A DNA stretch of 48,839 nucleotides from Pseudomonadota bacterium. Lineage in GTDB: Bacteria; Pseudomonadota; Alphaproteobacteria; Rhizobiales; Hyphomicrobiaceae. Location: positions 1-48,839 of the forward strand of contig JAFECH010000002.1 of NCBI GenBank assembly GCA_018242255.1. The letters are read 5' to 3'. Positions 7,516-14,554 of the stretch are shown here, piece by piece. The position numbers were made by a program, and so were the translations under genes. The notes under the pieces were generated by a model. It was not told the origin of the DNA and searched no databases. It saw only the letters and a list, made by a program, of their open reading frames with translations. How positions within the stretch are numbered: the first letter of the stretch is position 1; every line of letters begins with the position of its first letter.

Positions 7516-8043
7516 TTACAGCGACGCCGATTCCGTCACAAACGCGGCCTTCTGGAAAAGTGGAAGACGCAACAGCCGGCTGTTTTCAACCTCTGCCATC
7601 TTTTTCAACTGCAGCCGCTTCTCATCGAGAAACGTCGGACCGAAGTCCGGATTGCACATGATGATTGCGGTACCATTATCGATGATGTCGGCAAGTTTGA
7701 TGAGCTTGGCATTCCAGGGTGCGCGGGAAAGACGCCAAGCCGCCTGCAAAGCGCGCGCTTCGGCGCTACCCTGCTCCGTGTCCGTCAGCCAGAAGACGAG
7801 TTCGGCGACACTCATACCAAATTTCTCGATCAGCTCTTCAAGAGCCGTATCGGTTTTCTCGAGAGTGTCGTGAAGGAATGCCGCCGCGATTATTTCCGGC
7901 GCCGTATATCCGTACTCTCGCAGGATCGTCGCGACGCCGTCCAAATGTGTGATGTAGGGCTTTCCGTCGTGCGTGCGCACTTGGCCCTCGTGCTTAGCGA
8001 GAGCGAAATGCCTGACGTCTTGCATGGTCGCGACTACCGTCAT
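7516..8043 (-). CDS. HD-domain hydrolase (RelA/SpoT or MESH1-like)
   Basis: A 175-residue HD-superfamily phosphohydrolase. It shows the short single-domain arrangement of small alarmone hydrolases: an N-terminal helix with ALAKHEGQVRTHDGKPYITH, then LDGVATILREYGYTAPEIIA, the metal-binding AAFLHDTLEKT (HD pair), and later LIKLADIIDNG, where Asp is the fourth metal ligand. A synthetase domain is absent, so if it acts on (p)ppGpp it can only degrade it. Other nucleotides are possible substrates. The ATG at 8041-8043 follows an AGGAGAG site; a GTG directly before it is a possible alternative. Confidence 0.85.
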   Translation of the reverse strand: MTVVATMQDVRHFALAKHEGQVRTHDGKPYITHLDGVATILREYGYTAPEIIAAAFLHDTLEKTDTALEELIEKFGMSVAELVFWLTDTEQGSAEARALQAAWRLSRAPWNAKLIKLADIIDNGTAIIMCNPDFGPTFLDEKRLQLKKMAEVENSRLLRLPLFQKAAFVTESASL

Positions 8044-8213
8044 CACACGCCCGCTCTCTCCTGAGAAAGCCCACGCAGCTAAACCCGAAGAAAATCACGA
8101 GACGTAGACGCACGCGAGCCTAAAACGGTTTCGGTTGCGTGACGATGTGCCGTACACTGACGCACGCGATACTATTCACTGTTCAACGCGTGCTAGAAGC
8201 TGACGGTCGGGCT

Positions 8214-9164
8214 TCAGCCGGCAAAAAGCCGGGTGTTGATCAGCGCCGGAGGCGGAGCCTTCAGATAACTCTCGATCATCGGAATATGAGGCTCGATCGT
8301 CGCACGGCCGCTCGCGATCATTTCATCGGCACGGTGGAAATCGAGAACGCCGATATCGGAGAGATTGGGCGCGACCAGAAGATCCGGCGGATCGCCCATA
8401 AGCCGAGCCCGTGAGATACGGTCGTGGAATATGCTGAACGAATTCAGGATAACCGAGGTAATTCCCGGCGCGCCGTCGCTGCGCCCGAACAACTGCCGAT
8501 GCAAAAGCTGAAACGCACCGCGGCCGTTCCAGCGCGTAATTGGCGCCTCGTCGACGACGACCTCCTCCGAGAGTTCGTCGTCTTCGTCGCCGATCGAAAT
8601 TCCGCCACGTCCAAACTCCGTGGTCAGATTGACCCCGATGACGACGCGCGCACCGAGGGCGCGGCACACCGAGACGGGTATGGGGTTGACGAGACAGCCA
8701 TCGACAAGCCAGCGGCCGTTGACGTTGACCGGCTTCACGATGCCCGGAATAGCCGACGAGGCGCGGACGGCGTCGATCACATTTCCGCGACGTAGCCAGA
8801 CTTCCTGCCCCGAAGACAGATCTGTCGCGATTGCAGCAAACCTCGTCTGCAAATCCTCAATCTTGTATCCGCGCAAATGATCGTCGAAGCGATCGAACAG
8901 TCTTTGCCCCGCGATAAGGCCAGATCCGGAAACACTCAGATCGAGAAAACTGAAAACACGCCGGCGGGTGAGACTTCTGGCGAATTCTTCCAGCGCATCG
9001 AGGCATCCAGACGCGTAATGACTGCCGACGATGGCGCCGATCGACGTGCCAACAACGATTTCAGGCTCCAATCCGGCTTCTGCCAGGCCGCGCAAAATGC
9101 CGATATGCGCCCACCCCCGTGCGGCTCCACCGCCCAAGGCCAGCGCGAATTTCTGCTTCGACAT
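8214..9164 (-). CDS. Patatin-like phospholipase, RssA/NTE type (first of four)
   Basis: A 316-residue patatin-fold serine lipase. The complete catalytic set is visible: oxyanion loop GGGAARGWAHIG (residues 11-22), nucleophile Ser41 in GTSIG and catalytic Asp155 in LVDGC. A mid-region RRVFSFLDLSVSGSGLI is usual for bacterial RssA-like proteins. The protein has no signal peptide and is probably cytoplasmic or peripheral to the inner membrane; the family hydrolyses phospholipids or lysophospholipids. GAGAGGTGG precedes the ATG. A 24-base dyad (GTGACA...TGTCAC, 9184-9207) lies just upstream and could be an operator. Confidence 0.92.
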   Translation of the reverse strand: MSKQKFALALGGGAARGWAHIGILRGLAEAGLEPEIVVGTSIGAIVGSHYASGCLDALEEFARSLTRRRVFSFLDLSVSGSGLIAGQRLFDRFDDHLRGYKIEDLQTRFAAIATDLSSGQEVWLRRGNVIDAVRASSAIPGIVKPVNVNGRWLVDGCLVNPIPVSVCRALGARVVIGVNLTTEFGRGGISIGDEDDELSEEVVVDEAPITRWNGRGAFQLLHRQLFGRSDGAPGITSVILNSFSIFHDRISRARLMGDPPDLLVAPNLSDIGVLDFHRADEMIASGRATIEPHIPMIESYLKAPPPALINTRLFAG

Positions 9165-9544
9165 GAGAAAACCACCTCTCGCCGTGACACATAACGGCTA
9201 TTGTCACAACGCACATGACAAGCATTGTGTTCGATTTGCGGGATGTCCGCAATCATACGTGCGGATTATCGCAAACGGATGGTATCGCACCCAGCGCGCG
9301 TTTGGCGGCGATAATTGTAATCTTCGCCTACGCGGCCGTTAAATTATGGTCATGCTTCGTCTTCGCAATTGCAACGCGCGTCGGGCTTTCAGGATTCCCT
9401 CAACATCCATCGCGGCTCTGGGGCCTTTGAGGTATTTTTCGACGCTGTTCGGGCCTGCTTCGTCGCACCTGCACAGTATCAGGAACAGCATTCCGACGTA
9501 CACGTTACGAATGCAAAGATTGATGCAAACTATTGGACGGGCGC
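9165..9544. other. 380-bp divergent intergenic region
   Basis: No gene was recognised. It holds the dyad GTGACA-N12-TGTCAC at 9184-9207 near the patatin start and, at the right end, a perfect EcfG promoter (9482-9506) for small protein B. Short frames on the plus strand from 9346 to 9530 lack ribosome sites and conserved features. Confidence 0.45.
9482..9506 (+). promoter_or_regulatory. EcfG-type general stress promoter
   Basis: GGAAC (9482-9486), 16 bases, CGTT (9503-9506): an exact match to the alphaproteobacterial general-stress consensus. Transcription would start about 9513, some 30 bases before the start of small protein B. Confidence 0.75.
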
Positions 9545-9727
9545 GTGCGAGATATCGACGACTGGATGTTTCACTTTGAAAGGCAGGTGGCGGTGCGATT
9601 GAAAAGGATGTTTTCAGTCGATGTCAGCGAACTGCCCGAGGCATTAGCGCAACGCCTTCAGCTACTGGATGAGGCCGAGCTCAAGAATGCCCCCCCTGAC
9701 GGTGAGCAAAAGCGTTTCAAGGAATAG
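9545..9727 (+). CDS. Small helical protein B (NepR-like pattern), 60 aa
   Basis: Second member of the three-protein family (see 5917 and 18381): DDWMFHFERQ, then AVRLKRMFSVDV, then ELPEALAQRLQLLDEAE. The conserved Trp lies upstream of the first ATG (9567), so translation probably begins at the GTG at 9545 (GGACGG upstream) or the TTG at 9533. An exact EcfG promoter ends 38 bases upstream of the GTG, and NepR genes are typically under EcfG control, which supports a general stress role. The hairpin at 9728 begins directly after the stop codon. Function is unproven. Confidence 0.6.
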   Translation: MRDIDDWMFHFERQVAVRLKRMFSVDVSELPEALAQRLQLLDEAELKNAPPDGEQKRFKE

Positions 9728-9751
9728 CTCGCGATCCTTTTAGATCGCGAG
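9728..9751. terminator. Bidirectional terminator between convergent genes
   Basis: Arms CTCGCGATC / GATCGCGAG with loop CTTTTA. It begins directly after the stop of small protein B, and its loop contains the stop codon of the convergent gene ending at 9740, so the two genes share one hairpin. Confidence 0.75.
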
Positions 9752-10009
9752 TTCCGCGTCGCGCTCGGCCCAATAAAGATCCGCTAGACGATCAAGAATC
9801 ACATCGGGAAGCGGCTTTTCGGCGACCTCGAAATGCAGATAGTCGTTTGCAGCCACGAGGCGCATATCAGGGTTGGCGAGACGCGTGAGAGGGTGTGACG
9901 TTTCTTTTTCCAACGACGGATAATAACTGTCGCCTTGCCAGATCGATGATTGCCATGCGCGCACCATGGCGACCGACCAAATCCAAACTGCCATTGCAGG
10001 GTGCATCAT
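9740..10009 (-). CDS. Hypothetical protein, 89 aa
   Basis: Not recognised. Two adjacent ATG codons (10009 and 10006) follow AGGAG, so the start is secure to one codon. The N-terminus is Trp- and Met-rich and hydrophobic (MAVWIWSVAMVRAW), the centre is polar, and the end (LPDVILDRLADLYWAERDAE) repeats the LP-x2-[IL]-x3-L-x2-L-x3-E pattern of the three small helical proteins. It lacks their W-x3-F opening, so I do not assign it to that family. Its last codons lie in the shared terminator hairpin. Confidence 0.6.
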   Translation of the reverse strand: MMHPAMAVWIWSVAMVRAWQSSIWQGDSYYPSLEKETSHPLTRLANPDMRLVAANDYLHFEVAEKPLPDVILDRLADLYWAERDAELAI

Positions 10010-10112
10010 CGTTCTCCTATGAAAACCGATGATAATAACGCGCACCTGAGCAGTTGAGTTTCGCTCTGCGACCACAACGCCAGAGGCCGCACGGCGGCAG
10101 TATGACGTCAAT

Positions 10113-10475
10113 TTAGCCTTGTGGCTCGGGCTGCCAATAGCCCGGGACGCCATACGCTTCGTGAAGTCGTGTCTCCGCGTCGCGGTTGCGCAGCGAGTTG
10201 GGATCATAGTCCGGCGAAGACTGAAGCTGGTCTTCGGTGATGCCCGTCACATAGCCTTCGAGTTCCGAATCCCATTTCAGGGCCGTCCATGGAACGACGT
10301 ATTGGCTTTTTCCGAGGCCCAGAAATCCGCCGAAGCTCAATATCGCGTAGCGTACCTTGCCGGTGATTGTATCGACGATAAGGTCGTCGACGGCGCCGAT
10401 CTCGGCGTGGCGGCCGTCATAGACGGGCGTTCCAGGAATATCCGTTGTCTCGAGAAATCTATTTTCGGCGTGCAT
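10113..10475 (-). CDS. PRC-barrel domain protein
   Basis: A 120-residue protein with a PRC-barrel beta domain: RFLETTDIPGTPVYDGRHAE, then IGAVDDLIVDTITGKVRYAI, a Gly-rich FGGFLGLGKSQYVVPW, and a tail with the SLRNRDAE and YGVPGYW motifs. In alphaproteobacteria, stand-alone PRC-barrel proteins with this VGxVxDLIVD core are common stress-induced, probably cytoplasmic or membrane-associated proteins of unknown action. The ATG at 10473-10475 with AAGGA eight bases upstream is chosen over one nine bases earlier. A perfect EcfG promoter lies at 10516-10540. Confidence 0.85.
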   Translation of the reverse strand: MHAENRFLETTDIPGTPVYDGRHAEIGAVDDLIVDTITGKVRYAILSFGGFLGLGKSQYVVPWTALKWDSELEGYVTGITEDQLQSSPDYDPNSLRNRDAETRLHEAYGVPGYWQPEPQG

Positions 10476-10515
10476 GGTCGACATCCTTTGTGTTGCGACG
10501 GCCGTATGCACATGG

Positions 10516-10540
10516 AACGCGACTTACAGCTCAGGGTTCC
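10516..10540 (-). promoter_or_regulatory. EcfG-type general stress promoter
   Basis: Minus strand: GGAAC (10536-10540), 16 bases, CGTT (10516-10519). It matches the consensus exactly and lies about 40 bases upstream of the PRC-barrel gene start. Confidence 0.75.
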
Positions 10541-10572
10541 TCCGACCAGGGTTGTGTTGCCACTTCACAGAC

Positions 10573-11007
10573 TTAAGAATTTCTGTGCTTGGCGAATTCC
10601 CTCTGCAGATGCTCGATCTCTTCATCGGTACAATGCTCAAGGTCGATGAGCTTATTTCGAGCCTGCTGCGTGCTGCGAATAAGTTCGTCGAGCTTCAGCT
10701 GGATGGCTTTGCCGTCCCTGTTCTGGCTGTGCTGAATGAGGAAGACGGCAAGAAACGTCACCAACGTCGTTCCTGTATTTATGATGAGCTGCCAGGTGTC
10801 CGAATAATGAAACATCGGGCCGGTGGCGGCCCAAACGATTACGGATAACGTTGCGACGACGAATGCTGAGGCTGAACCAATAACAACGGCGGACCAACCC
10901 GCAAATTCTGAGAACCTGCAGAGCAGTCTTTTCTTCCAAGATGACTGATGCTCACAGGCGGCGGAGTTGGAGATATTGCCGATGACTTGCGGGCTAATAT
11001 CGCTCAT
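10573..11007 (-). CDS. Low-affinity iron permease family protein
   Basis: A 144-residue membrane protein. Two helices (SAVVIGSASAFVVATLSVIVWA, about residues 39-60, and LIINTGTTLVTFLAVFLIQ, about 74-92) are followed by a highly conserved NRDGKAIQLKLDELIR, which is the hallmark of this family. A soluble helix with EEIEHLQREF ends it. Despite the family name, the bacterial proteins have no proven iron transport; they are often found with stress genes. The gene lies 62 bp upstream of the PRC-barrel promoter region on the same strand. Confidence 0.85.
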   Translation of the reverse strand: MSDISPQVIGNISNSAACEHQSSWKKRLLCRFSEFAGWSAVVIGSASAFVVATLSVIVWAATGPMFHYSDTWQLIINTGTTLVTFLAVFLIQHSQNRDGKAIQLKLDELIRSTQQARNKLIDLEHCTDEEIEHLQREFAKHRNS

Positions 11008-11139
11008 TTTATCTAACCGTTCGGATGCGGCGGCCCGTAATTTGGATCCAAGCGCGCCGCTGCTATTCTTCGAAGCCGTGAACGCTCAGCTTCGGCCTGC
11101 GGTTCCAGATGCCGGTAATTTCAGCGGCGCGTAAGGCCG

Positions 11140-11382
11140 TCAGGCACCCGTCGCATCGCGAACGCACTTTTTGGTGAAGCTCGTTTCGGCGGCACCGTGG
11201 AGTTTCTTTTCTTTTGCGTCGGCAGTGCACTTTGAGTTCGCGTCTTTCGTACATTTCGTCATGAAGCTTTTCAGCGCGGCGCCGGCGAGCTTTTTCTCTT
11301 TCGCAGTTGCGCTACATGTTGCATCGGCGAGCGCAGCGCTACACATGCCGAGACTGATCAAAGCTACCAGAACAATTTTCAT
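11140..11382 (-). CDS. PsiF repeat-containing exported protein
   Basis: An 80-residue periplasmic protein. A signal peptide (MKIVLVALISLGMCSAALAD) is followed by two PsiF repeats, each C-x3-A-x-EKKL-x-GAA-x-SF-x-KC: the first includes CSATAKEKKLAGAALKSF, the second CTADAKEKKLHGAAETSF. PsiF was found in E. coli as a phosphate-starvation-inducible protein; its role is unknown. GGAGAGGA precedes the ATG. No promoter of the EcfG type is seen. Confidence 0.9.
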   Translation of the reverse strand: MKIVLVALISLGMCSAALADATCSATAKEKKLAGAALKSFMTKCTKDANSKCTADAKEKKLHGAAETSFTKKCVRDATGA

Positions 11383-11550
11383 CGCATCCTCTCCATTTTT
11401 CGACGTCGCGAAGAACTAACGGCCTGCGTCCGTAGACGAATGTTATGCCAACACTGTCGTTGATGATTGCCAATCCGCGATCGACGAGCTTACCGAAAAG
11501 TAAAGAAAAGTCGCGCGTCGCTAGCCAACGGAACCCTGTTCGCCTGCTGA

Positions 11551-11868
11551 CTATTTTGGCTGGATGCTCTGATCGCCTCCCGGCTCGCCCGGCGGGACAA
11601 TGACCGGCATCTTGTCGCCCGTTCTCTCCGGTGGCGGCTGACGAATTTCGGGATCAATGCCGCGAGGCGGTTTGATTACGCCCTCGTTCTTTTCAAGCTT
11701 CTTGCTCAGCGGGACTTGGCCGGACTGATTTGCCGAGGCCGGAGGTTTTTGCGACGGTACAGGTTCCGTAGTCTCTGCGCGCGCTACGGTCGCTGCCACC
11801 GCGAAACAGCTCATCGAAACGGAGCCTATCAGCCATCGGCGCACGAGCAACATCGAGAAATTTTCCAT
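11551..11868 (-). CDS. Proline-rich exported protein
   Basis: A 105-residue secreted protein. After a basic start it has a signal peptide (SMSCFAVAATVARAE) and then an unstructured, Pro/Gly-rich mature part with PVPSQKPPASANQSG, a charged LSKKLEKNEGVIKPP and PGEPGGDQSIQPK. No domain was recognised. The GVI(K)PP...DP.I....P motif recurs in short exported proteins of Hyphomicrobiales, from memory. GAGGTGG is placed before the ATG at 11866-11868; a longer frame to 11943 lacks a ribosome site. A partial EcfG element (GGAAC-N17-AGTT) lies upstream near 11906-11931. Confidence 0.7.
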   Translation of the reverse strand: MENFSMLLVRRWLIGSVSMSCFAVAATVARAETTEPVPSQKPPASANQSGQVPLSKKLEKNEGVIKPPRGIDPEIRQPPPERTGDKMPVIVPPGEPGGDQSIQPK

Positions 11869-12063
11869 ATTCGCCACCTCTTGCTTTAGGGGGGAGCAAC
11901 TGCGGCGGCGAACTCGAAGTTCCCGATAGTGCCCTCGGTACATCGGCTAGTTAGGGTCTGGACTGGTTCCGGGGGAACCGAATTCGGCTCAGATGGTAGA
12001 GAGGGCGCTACGGCACGCACTATCCCTCAGTGCGACTGCCCCCAAAGGTCGTAGCGAAATGGA

Positions 12064-12091
12064 GCACCCCGATCGGCAGGGATCGGGGTGC
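12064..12091. terminator. Hairpin after the 12115 gene
   Basis: Perfect arms GCACCCCGATC / GATCGGGGTGC, six-base loop. No T-tract on the minus strand, where it follows the 12115 gene by 23 bases, so termination strength is uncertain. It belongs to the CACCCC/GGGGTG hairpin group. Confidence 0.55.
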
Positions 12092-12114
12092 GTCCAGCTC
12101 TTAACCGGAGCTAC

Positions 12115-12342
12115 TTAAGCTGCGCTGGAATCCGATCTGGTAGGGGCGGAGGTGTCGCGCGCAACTTGGCCGTTCGCTTTTTTCATGAGACTGTTCAGTT
12201 GGCTGAAGAGAGACGGTCCTTCTACTTGGTCATCCATATAGCCCTCCTCACGCAACTTGCGCTTGATGTCCGCGACCGAGGCACAACGCCCTGAGCTTGC
12301 CAGCTCGAATGCGCGCTCCAATTGCGAAATGCGACCGTCCAC
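12115..12342 (-). CDS. Hypothetical protein, 75 aa, LREEGY motif
   Basis: A small soluble protein. The GTG start at 12342 is supported by AAGGAG seven bases upstream. The first helix carries ISQLERAFELASSG and the next part reads SVADIKRKLREEGYMDDQVEG, then a helix SLFSQLNSLMKKA and an Ala/Ser tail. The KLREEGY-x2-QVEG piece closely matches KRLREEGY-x2-QIEG in the membrane protein at 19519, which suggests a shared small helix-loop module. Function is unknown. Confidence 0.65.
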   Translation of the reverse strand: MDGRISQLERAFELASSGRCASVADIKRKLREEGYMDDQVEGPSLFSQLNSLMKKANGQVARDTSAPTRSDSSAA

Positions 12343-12597
12343 TGCGATGCTCCTTATCTTGGAATCCTACTTTCGTCAGACCTTCTTGTCGTTGTGAGCA
12401 TGAGCATTGACGCGTGGCCTGAACGCGCGACACCTTGGCGTCCCGCCAGCCACACTTTTTTGCTCGCCTAATCACCGGCTTCGCCGCTATCTGCGTTTGC
12501 CAAGCTTCGTGATCAGTGCGCTCATGCCTGTGATAGGCCATGTGCAAAATGGTTCGAGGCGCTTTTGAGTTCCGACAACCTTGCGGAATTGTTTAAC

Positions 12598-12948
12598 ATG
12601 AGCCGTCATACCCACCCGCCGAGCATTTTGCGCATCTTCGTGGGCTGTAGCCCGACCTACCGCAATCGGCGCGCCATCATGGAAGCGCTCGGGTCGATCT
12701 TCATCGACACAATCGAACAGCAGCGCGAGTACTTTTATTATGCCTGCCCTGCGATCTCAGAGATCTTTGACGATGGCATGTTCAATCGTGATGCGTTTCA
12801 CGAATTGATGCCGACATCCGCTGATGACACCACGAAGGCGAAGGATCTGAAATTCGCCTATATCGTTATCGGCGGAGACGACGCGTTTGCAGCCAAGATC
12901 GTTTCCAACGTCGGATCTCCGGATGCGATCCTGGTGCGTCTGTCGTAA
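12598..12948 (+). CDS. Hypothetical protein, 116 aa
   Basis: Not recognised. A soluble alpha/beta protein starting with a short His/Pro-rich stretch, then ILRIFVGCSPTYRNRRAIME, a helix with FIDTIEQQREYFYYACPAI, a Phe/Asp-rich middle and the end FAYIVIGGDDAFAAKIV. The ATG at 12598 has only a weak GGAA upstream; a TTG at 12565 is an alternative. Amino-acid composition and frame integrity suggest it is real. It precedes the small acidic gene at 13026 by 77 bp. Confidence 0.55.
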   Translation: MSRHTHPPSILRIFVGCSPTYRNRRAIMEALGSIFIDTIEQQREYFYYACPAISEIFDDGMFNRDAFHELMPTSADDTTKAKDLKFAYIVIGGDDAFAAKIVSNVGSPDAILVRLS

Positions 12949-13025
12949 CGTCGTGTCCGCTAACCGACCTGCCAGCCTATCACCCAGTTTTTTGCGGCGC
13001 GGCGTTTTCGAGAGCGAGGAAGACA

Positions 13026-13214
13026 ATGGACAAGCGTAAGCAGCAAGTCGTCGTAGAACCGGAAGAATTCGATCCGGACGAACCTTCGCCTGTGCCCGTG
13101 CAAATGCCGGGCCTGCCTTTGGATACTCCGTCCTACCCTGGCGACGAAGATGATTCCGACGATGAACGGGACGATGAGAACGAGGCTGTGCCCGACGAGG
13201 ATGACGAGAGCTAG
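13026..13214 (+). CDS. Highly acidic small protein, 62 aa
   Basis: After a short basic start (MDKRKQQVV) the protein is Asp/Glu/Pro-rich, with PEEFDPDEPSPVPVQMPG and a tail of almost continuous Asp/Glu. It is certainly disordered and has no membrane segment or Cys. AGGA lies six bases before the ATG. Such proteins are often called hypothetical; no function is assigned. A bidirectional-looking hairpin follows 40 bases after the stop. Confidence 0.65.
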   Translation: MDKRKQQVVVEPEEFDPDEPSPVPVQMPGLPLDTPSYPGDEDDSDDERDDENEAVPDEDDES

Positions 13215-13254
13215 TCGCAAATTTTCAGTTGCATTTAACGACTGAGGAAAGAGG

Positions 13255-13284
13255 GACGCCGAGCGCTAATTCGCACTCGGCGTC
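13255..13284. terminator. Terminator between convergent genes
   Basis: Arms GACGCCGAG / CTCGGCGTC with a 12-base loop, between the stops of the plus gene (13214) and minus gene (13296). Confidence 0.65.
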
Positions 13285-13295
13285 TTCGGAACTGC

Positions 13296-13649
13296 TCAAT
13301 TGATAGATTGATAAGTCTGCCGACCGCTCTCGTCGATCAGACCTTTGACGGCAATAATCGCGCCTGACAATTGCCGCCGCGTCGGATAGCGAGCAGGCGG
13401 TTCCGACGTGAACACAGACGGGATATTGCGCTCAGAGAGCATACGGCAAAATCCAATCGTCTGCGGATCCTGCGAATATGGCAGCACAACAGCGTCTATG
13501 GTTTTTGCGTCGAGCAAGCGTTCTGCAAAAACAAGACTCTCGACGACATGCGCCTTCGCACCCGCAGCAACAAACGACTGGCGTAGGCCAAACGCAGCTT
13601 CACCATCCGGGTCAACGATCACAACTGAAAGGTATTTGAGTGAAGTCAT
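13296..13649 (-). CDS. Receiver-like protein lacking the phospho-acceptor
   Basis: A 117-residue CheY-like fold. The acidic pair near the start is present (VVIVDPDGE, Asp13 and Asp15), as are the helix after it and the beta-3 strand, but where a receiver has the phosphorylated Asp the sequence reads DAVVLPYSQD: Pro replaces it. It is therefore a pseudo-receiver that cannot be phosphorylated in the normal way. The ATG at 13647-13649 with AAGGTA upstream is the start; a longer upstream frame looks non-coding. It lies about 250 bp downstream of, and in the same direction as, the LuxR regulator/kinase pair, so it may modulate that system. Confidence 0.7.
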   Translation of the reverse strand: MTSLKYLSVVIVDPDGEAAFGLRQSFVAAGAKAHVVESLVFAERLLDAKTIDAVVLPYSQDPQTIGFCRMLSERNIPSVFTSEPPARYPTRRQLSGAIIAVKGLIDESGRQTYQSIN

Positions 13650-13894
13650 AGTGGGTACCTTGCGGCGCGATACGGTCGCGCTTTCCGCTTGGAGCCAAGT
13701 CTTTGCGGCTTGGCAGTCCCAGGATGACAGCAACGCGACGGGGCAACGTAGCTGACAAAACTCTGAATAAGCCCCGGTGCCGAGCATGTAGGCAGCTGCA
13801 CGAAGTTCATGCAAGCGGAAGTTCTCCGTCGACGCAGACATTCGTCATTGCATCGCACCAGTCAAAAGCATCGAAAACTTCCAGCAAATTGCAA

Positions 13895-14554
13895 CTAAAT
13901 CGACGCCGCCTCGACCACCGACGCGATCAATCCGTGCTTCATGCAAAGGTAGACAAGTTCGATGTCGGATTGAACGCCGAGCTTCGATTTGATCGTGTAG
14001 TGATGATTTGCAATCGTCTTCGGGCTGAGATTGAAAGCACTCGCGATCTCGTCTGTTGCCTTGGCGTCGAGGATCATGCGGAGGATCTCGAATTCGCGGG
14101 GCGTCAATGCATCGATGGGCGAGACGTCATCCGTCATGCGGCTTTCGGCGATGATCCGATTGATCTCGTCACAAAGCGCTGGCCTACCCGCGTAGACGCT
14201 GCGGATCGCATTGATCAAAACGTCAGGCGCGCTGCTCTTGGTAATGTAACCGCGGGCGCCTGCACGGAACGTTTGCTGGGCGTAAGTTGCATCGGCGTGC
14301 ATTGTGAACATCAAAACTCGCGCATGCGGATCAAGCTGACGGATTTGGCGCACGAGATCGATGCCGCCGCGGCCCGGCATCGAGATATCGGCGATAACCA
14401 CGTCCGGTTTCGCGGCCTTGAAGGCTGCGTATCCTGACGGTGCGTCTCCTGCCTCGGCGACGACTTCCATGCCGTTGTGCTTTTCGATGAGACGCCGATA
14501 GCCTTCGCGGACAACTGCGTGATCATCGACTAGGAGTACGCGAATATTTCTCAC
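13895..14554 (-). CDS. NarL/LuxR family response regulator
   Basis: A 219-residue two-component regulator. Receiver domain 1-120: acidic pair in LLVDDHAVV, phospho-acceptor Asp56 in VVIADISMPG, Thr in LMFTMHAD and the Lys in YITKSS. Helix-turn-helix of the LuxR type at about 148-212: LTPREFEILRMILDAKATDE, IASAFNLSPKTIANHHYTI and KSKLGVQSDIELV. It overlaps the upstream kinase gene by four bases (ATGA-type), so the two are co-translated. The target genes are unknown. Confidence 0.93.
   Translation of the reverse strand: MRNIRVLLVDDHAVVREGYRRLIEKHNGMEVVAEAGDAPSGYAAFKAAKPDVVIADISMPGRGGIDLVRQIRQLDPHARVLMFTMHADATYAQQTFRAGARGYITKSSAPDVLINAIRSVYAGRPALCDEINRIIAESRMTDDVSPIDALTPREFEILRMILDAKATDEIASAFNLSPKTIANHHYTIKSKLGVQSDIELVYLCMKHGLIASVVEAASI

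Noticed and set aside
9740-10009. Fourth member of the small NepR-like family
   Set aside because: Only the final LP...L..L...E helix agrees; the W-x3-F opening and the LKR helix are missing.
12400-12560. Minus-strand frame (12248-12547) upstream of the 12115 gene
   Set aside because: It overlaps the 12115 gene in another frame, and the GTG with AAGGAG gives the better gene.
13703-14437. Plus-strand frame of 244 codons
   Set aside because: It is antisense to the LuxR regulator and has no ribosome site or conserved motif; the high-GC third positions of the real gene create it.
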